Below, piece by piece: positions 59,219 to 64,000 of a stretch of DNA of 64,000 nucleotides. The notes under the pieces are model-generated. The model saw nothing but the letters and a program-made list of their open reading frames with translations. It ran no database searches and was not told the origin of the DNA. Position 1 is the first letter of the stretch. Every line of letters begins with the position of its first letter. A program made the translations under genes and the position numbers. The stretch is from Glebionis coronaria (lineage: Eukaryota > Streptophyta > Magnoliopsida > Asterales > Asteraceae). The stretch covers positions 285,178,380 to 285,242,379 of the forward strand of contig CM046874.1 of NCBI GenBank assembly GCA_025667525.1. Reading direction: 5' to 3'.

Positions 59219-60785
59219 GAAAACTGATTTTTTTATATTTTTTTTTGGAATATTTCTAACAAGTAGATCAACAAAAACTTCACACCTCACTTAAGCTTGA
59301 TAATCAAATATATTATCAGGCTTATGCTATTAGCTTGAAGCTTTTGGACGAATTTTCAAAAAGTGAAACTTGAGTTAAACAGAAAACTGGAATTGAAATT
59401 AAGCTTGGAAATTAAATTGCTGAAATGTAAGGGGGCTCTTTGCTTCTCATCAACAATACAACACCATTTTCATTTCAATAGAAAAGTGGATTTACAGGAC
59501 TTGTGACAAAAAAGAGAAGAAAGAACAAAAAACTAAGCTAAGTCCTATTGCCCTTTATATAGGGTCACATTGATTCTAGAAAGCTGGAAAGATAATGCTA
59601 AACCCTAATGCTTCAAAATCCCTCTTTTGCCCTTGGAATATTCGTCCTCAATAAGCATCTTTGAAATTCGAACTTAAGCATGTGAGTGCTTTTGCCATCT
59701 TGTGAGTCTGCCAGGTGTTATGGTGAATCGTAGCCATTGATTTAGAGTGGAGAATACGTTTTTAATCCTGGGCGTTCATGTTTCTGCCAATCTTTTGTCT
59801 TCAAGTCCATTTGTGTAGCAAGGGCCATGTGGGTGGGGTTGTATGGTGAGAGTGACATTGTTTTGGGAGTTGGGATTAGGTTAGGAGACCCTTAATTGCA
59901 TTTCTGGAAGCTTATAGTGTTTTCCCCTTTGTTTAGATTATAAACGTGATTAGGGTTCATGGGATAGGATTAGAGGTGGATTAGGGGAGAGAGATGCACA
60001 GTACCTGTTTGGCGCCTCAAAATAATATACTAAATTAAGTTTAAACTTGATTTAGTTAATATTAAATGGGATGGTGGAATGCTGATGTGGGCGTGGTGAG
60101 GTGTCAGCAGGGGTGAGGTGGCAGCAGCTAAGTGGTGGAATGATTTTGGTTGTCTGGCAACTTTTCCCCCTCCATGTTTCATTCTTTTGCTACTTTGTAT
60201 TAAAACAGCCAAAAGTCTAAATTCCTTTGTAAAAACTTTGCTATACTTGTCAATTTTGGCACAATTTGTTTATAAACTTGAAATAAGGACTAAACATGCA
60301 ATTTCTTCATATTCCAAGGACTGATTTTGGCATGTTTTCAAACTTCAAGGCTTTGACTTGTTTGTTGACTTCTTGAAGGACCATTGTTGACAATTTAGTT
60401 TTGATGAGGGACTAAAATTGCCAATTCTTCAAAGTTAAGGGTCCTTTTTGTAATTTTGACAAACTTTAGGGACCAAACTTGTAATTATTAAGATACAAGG
60501 GTATAAAGTGTCAATTCTTCAAACTTGGAGGACCAATCTTCAATATTCTTCAAATCTTCAAGGGTTTTCTTTGGAAAATTCTTCATTAGGGCTTGGTTCA
60601 TCGTACGGCTTCGTTTCCCGTGTTCGTTTTTGCATGATTCTTGTGATCTTTTGTCATTTTCTCAATACCCGTGCCTAAAATACACAAGCAACAAACACAA
60701 GCATATATTTGGGTATTTTGATGATATTTATTGCATTTTAAGCCCAAATTGGACGATGAGACTATGTATAAAAGCAGTCTCATCA
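59219..60785 (-). repeat. Athila-like-2 3' LTR, proximal part
   Basis: Continues the LTR interrupted at 49223 and ends gcagtctcatca on the + strand, i.e. it starts TGATGAGACTGC in element orientation. A tatataggg box near 59555 and cttcaaa-rich words (60300-60560) are seen; no gene is supported. Open frames at 60118-60324 and 60525-60833 are not supported. Confidence 0.7.
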
Positions 60786-60795
60786 CTCCCCCATA
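60786..60795 (-). other. Polypurine tract of second Athila-like element
   Basis: The - strand reads tatgggggag directly before the LTR. Confidence 0.8.
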
Positions 60796-62557
60796 CTAAA
60801 CCATTGCCGTGCCCTCACGCAATGCTAGAATAAAGTATCGTAGCATCTCCAAAATTCATTTTTTATGGACTTTATTGAAATGATAACTAGCTACACTACT
60901 ACTATTACTACTACATATGTCATAGACATAATGTATGATTTTCATCGCAAAATGAGACGTTTAGGTTCATAGAATAAGAACACGTGAATGCTTCGTTAGA
61001 AATAATTTCATCGTCCTCGATTTTCACCTTAATTCCATGCTAAGCGTGTAACGAGATCATTGTCATTATAAGTTAGTAATGCTAACACTACTCATATGCC
61101 CTAATCACGTACTTATCCTCCCATTGTTGACTTATGCGATAATAGAGATTTAGGTCTAAAAATTGAGTCCTAACGGTGTAACTAAGACCACCAAATCAAT
61201 AACCCCTCCTAATAGACAACGATGTTAAAAAATTAAGTTGACAAGAAGAATCGATAAACACGGTTTTATAACGGTTTTGAACATGAGACTTATTACCAAG
61301 ACTTTTATACGCCCCCTAACGGAAGGGCCTTATTATCTTTGGTTTACCTCCATCTTTTATTCAACTTCGCCATGAAGCTTTTATTATGACTTCGGTCTTG
61401 CCTTGCCTTTTATTATCCGCCTCATCGGTGGTTTTATTAGCCAAAGACGTATATCCTCACGCTAAAGCGAATTCTGGATCTTTAAAGCTTCGAAGATTAA
61501 GGCTTGATTCACTTTCAATTTTGCATAGATTTTTCGGCCTTGTGGGGCTTCAAATTGTTTGCTAGATTTAGGTGAGCACTTGAAATCTTATTATTGGGTG
61601 AAGCTTTCGATTATTTGGGTGCCAATACTTCAAAACCGTGACGCTGGCGATACCTTAATGTCTTCCCAATTTAATTACATGGAAGCTACTAGAAAAGACT
61701 AGAAACCCAACAATCCTAACTAAACCGCTAAGTCAATATTTATTAAGCAAAAAATATTTACATGCGAAGGGAGAATAAGCAAATAACAAGAACACATGAG
61801 TTTTTGAAAGAATAAGAGTACTCTACGTTTAGCATAGTAACTTATAATTAACTCTATCATTTCTCGTCCTCATTTAAGAGACTTAGCCTAATGTGTAGTT
61901 AAGGAATCAAAGCTAAGTGCTCAACACGCACGGTCGAGTAAAAAATTACTCTTATTCTCGCCATCGGAAAATCTACATTCGTGTCTTCAAACACTTATGA
62001 AACATGAGAAAAATTTTAAAATTTGGCCATTTTTAGCCTTATTTTGCAACAAAACGATAAACAAAACGATAAACTTTGGAAAGAGTGAAGGTTTGGCAAG
62101 GCAAGTATCTATTCACCCCCCATACTAAAGTTAAACATTGTCCTCAATGTTTCGAGTCTAGGGGTGCAAACACCCCCATACTAGAGACGTAGTCGAATAC
62201 CTAATCTAGCATGGAAAGGGTGTAACCATTAAATTAATAGCCGTTTATGAAGTGTGCTAAAAACCTAAGGTTAGAACATCAAAGGATATATCATGGATAT
62301 TGAGAAATGTCTCCAAAGCAAATGATCGAGTGCTCCCATAAAACGAACACGAGAGGCTCCAATCGTGAAGATCATGATCTAAAAACCACATATCACAAAC
62401 AACCACGGAACAAAGGTTGGAAGGGCACGAATCCCCACACGTAAGCTACATTAGACTAAGAAAGCGATAATATGTACATAGGATAAGCATGGGACTCCCC
62501 CACGAGGCACCTCGTTTTTGATTACCGAGTCATGAGCTCGACTCGATCCCCTCAATA
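60796..62557 (-). other. Non-coding region between integrase and 3' LTR
   Basis: No gene. It matches parts of 23953-25942, for example ttgccgtg-c/t-cctcacg and cgagtcatgagctcgactcg. As in the first element, no envelope-like ORF is present. Confidence 0.6.
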
Positions 62558-64000
62558 CTAATTATCATTGGGGAAGGTGACTTGGTCGAGGTAGTTCAAG
62601 GATGGAACTTCCCCGCCAAAGTAGTGCTTCAACCTATGTCCATTCACCTTGAAGTTAGGACCATCATCTTGAGCTAGCTAGATGGTCCCATACGGAAATA
62701 CTTGAGTCACGGTGAATGGACCGGACCAACGGGATTTCAATTTACCGAAAAATATTTTCAATCTTGAATTAAAAAGTAAAACTTGATCCCCAATGTTAAA
62801 AACCCGGTTTTTAATTTTAGAATCATGCAACTTTTTAGTTTTCTCTTTGTAAATCAATGAATTTTCATAAGCAATGTCCCTTAATTCATCCAATTCATTT
62901 AATTGCATTTTCTGGTGTTTTCCCGCGGTCTCCATGTCATCATTACAATGCTTTAGGGCCCAATAAGCCTTGTGTTCTAACTCGATAGGCAAATGACAAT
63001 TCTTTCCATACACAAGCTTATAGGGAGTGCACCCAATGGGCGTCTTATGAGCGGTCCTAAAGGCCCATAAAGCATCGTCTAACTTATCCGACCAAGATTG
63101 TCGGTTTTCCCCCACGGATCTCTCCAAGATCCTCTTCAATGCTCGGTTTGAAACCTCGACTTGCCCACTCGTTTGTGGGTGATAAGCCGTAGAAAGACGA
63201 TGTGTAACCCTATATTTCCTTAGAACCCTTTCAAATTGGTCATTACAAAAATGGGTTCCACGATCGCTTATGATAGCACGAGGGGTTCCAAACCTAGCAA
63301 ACAAACTTTTCAAGAATTTAAATACCACACGAGCATCATTAGTGGGCAAGGCCTTCGCCTCCACCCACTTAGAAAGGTAGTCAACCGCAACGAGAATGTA
63401 CTTATTACCACGAGATGATAGGAACGGCCCCATAAAGTCTATGCCCCAAACGTCAAAGATCTCACATACTTGAATGATATTTTGTTGCATTTCATCTTTT
63501 TGTGAGGCTTTTCCTTGTCGTTGGCATGAATCACAAGACTTCACAAGATCTTGTGCATCTCGGTAAATAGTAGGCCAAAAGAAGCCGGCAACAAACACCT
63601 TTTTAGCCGTGAGATTAGCACCGTGGTGACCACCCGTGGGTCCCTCATGGCAAGCTCTAAGGATGTTAGAAGCTTCGGTGCCAAATACACAACGTCGGAT
63701 GATTTGATCCGCACAAGTTTGAAACAAGTAAGGGTCGTTCCAAAAGTAGAACTTGACATCACGAAAGAATTTTCGTTTTTCTTGAGTTGTCATACCCTTA
63801 ATGATGAAGTTACCCGCATGGTAATTTGCAAAATCCGCAAACCATGGGGTGGAAGAATCAAGCTTAGAATTCACTACACCAAGTGTCTCGAGCGGAAATG
63901 TTTCGGTGATTTCCTTTGGCTCGTAAACACTTTGGTGAGGATCTTCCAAACGAGAGAGATGATCGGCCGCTAGATTCTCGGCTCCTTTTTTGTCAACGAT
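62558..64000 (-). pseudogene. pol: Athila-like-2 RNase H end and integrase, one visible stop
   Basis: Open from the window edge to TAG at 62678-62680. The RNase H tail and a [11 protein letters not shown] linker lead to the zinc part ([27 protein letters not shown]). The core has [24 protein letters not shown] and [19 protein letters not shown], so D-D-E is complete. The C-terminal domain has [17 protein letters not shown] and SRWSGPFTV. The stop replaces the Glu codon seen in the first element (YGT-V/I-E), and the same frame then continues for about 40 codons with [17 protein letters not shown] to TAG at 62558. So only one base change disrupts the visible part. The upstream frame is outside the window. 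Confidence 0.88.

Larger units (their letters stand above)
47120..64000 (-). mobile_element. Second Athila-like element, 3' half, with nested LARD
   Basis: On the - strand: pol (continuing beyond the window at 64000), non-coding 3' region, polypurine tract at 60795-60786, and 3' LTR (60785-59219 and 49223-47120) split by the LARD at 49224-59213. LTR length without the insertion is about 3.67 kb. The family is related to, but distinct from, the element at 20942: the integrase proteins are very alike, the LTRs share only short words (tttaggaaaa, ccaagttcg). Its left border has agatc before tgattgtag. The 5' LTR lies right of the window. Confidence 0.8.

Overview
The window is plant nuclear DNA, almost certainly from a eudicot. 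The style of the retroelement proteins recalls Asteraceae (daisy family); that family assignment is from memory, not from a search. About 85-90% of the window is transposable elements. The only recognisable host gene is one broken F-box/LRR gene.

Left part (1-19.6 kb). The window opens inside a long LTR retroelement on the + strand (to 6880) that carries a decayed plant-transposon ORF, and ends with a polypurine tract and a 310-bp 3' LTR. That LTR abuts a truncated Ty1/copia element on the - strand (6881-10850: 5' LTR, tRNA-Met primer site, gag, protease, integrase). This looks like a nested insertion that split the copia element. Next come a foldback element whose two arms are arrays of a ~20-bp minisatellite in opposite orientation (10998-12736), a 181-bp hAT-like MITE with a target-site duplication (12822-13002), and a complete TRIM element with identical 291-bp LTRs and a perfect 5-bp duplication (13456-15098). 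About 4.5 kb follows with no recognised gene, though two exon-like segments splice in frame.

Middle (19.6-20.9 kb). An F-box/LRR gene on the - strand is cut by one in-frame stop codon.

Right part (20.9-64 kb). This is a stack of at least five nested LTR retrotransposons. An Athila-like Ty3/gypsy element (- strand, 3.0-kb LTRs) is interrupted inside its 5' LTR by a Tekay-like chromovirus (+ strand). That chromovirus is interrupted inside its integrase by a second Tekay-like copy, of which only the 5' LTR and leader are in the window. The second copy is interrupted by a second Athila-like element (- strand, pol nearly open). That element's 3' LTR is interrupted by a very young non-autonomous LARD (49224-59213, two 3.73-kb LTRs that differ at only two sites I could find, 5-bp duplication aaaat). 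The right halves of the outer elements lie beyond the window.

Points of most interest: the foldback minisatellite element; a tRNA-like module with A and B boxes inside both LTRs of the first Athila-like element; three intron-like GT-AG gaps in the chromovirus gag that each restore the frame when removed; and the two fresh non-autonomous insertions (TRIM and LARD). I found no working autonomous element and no CRISPR or bacterial feature.
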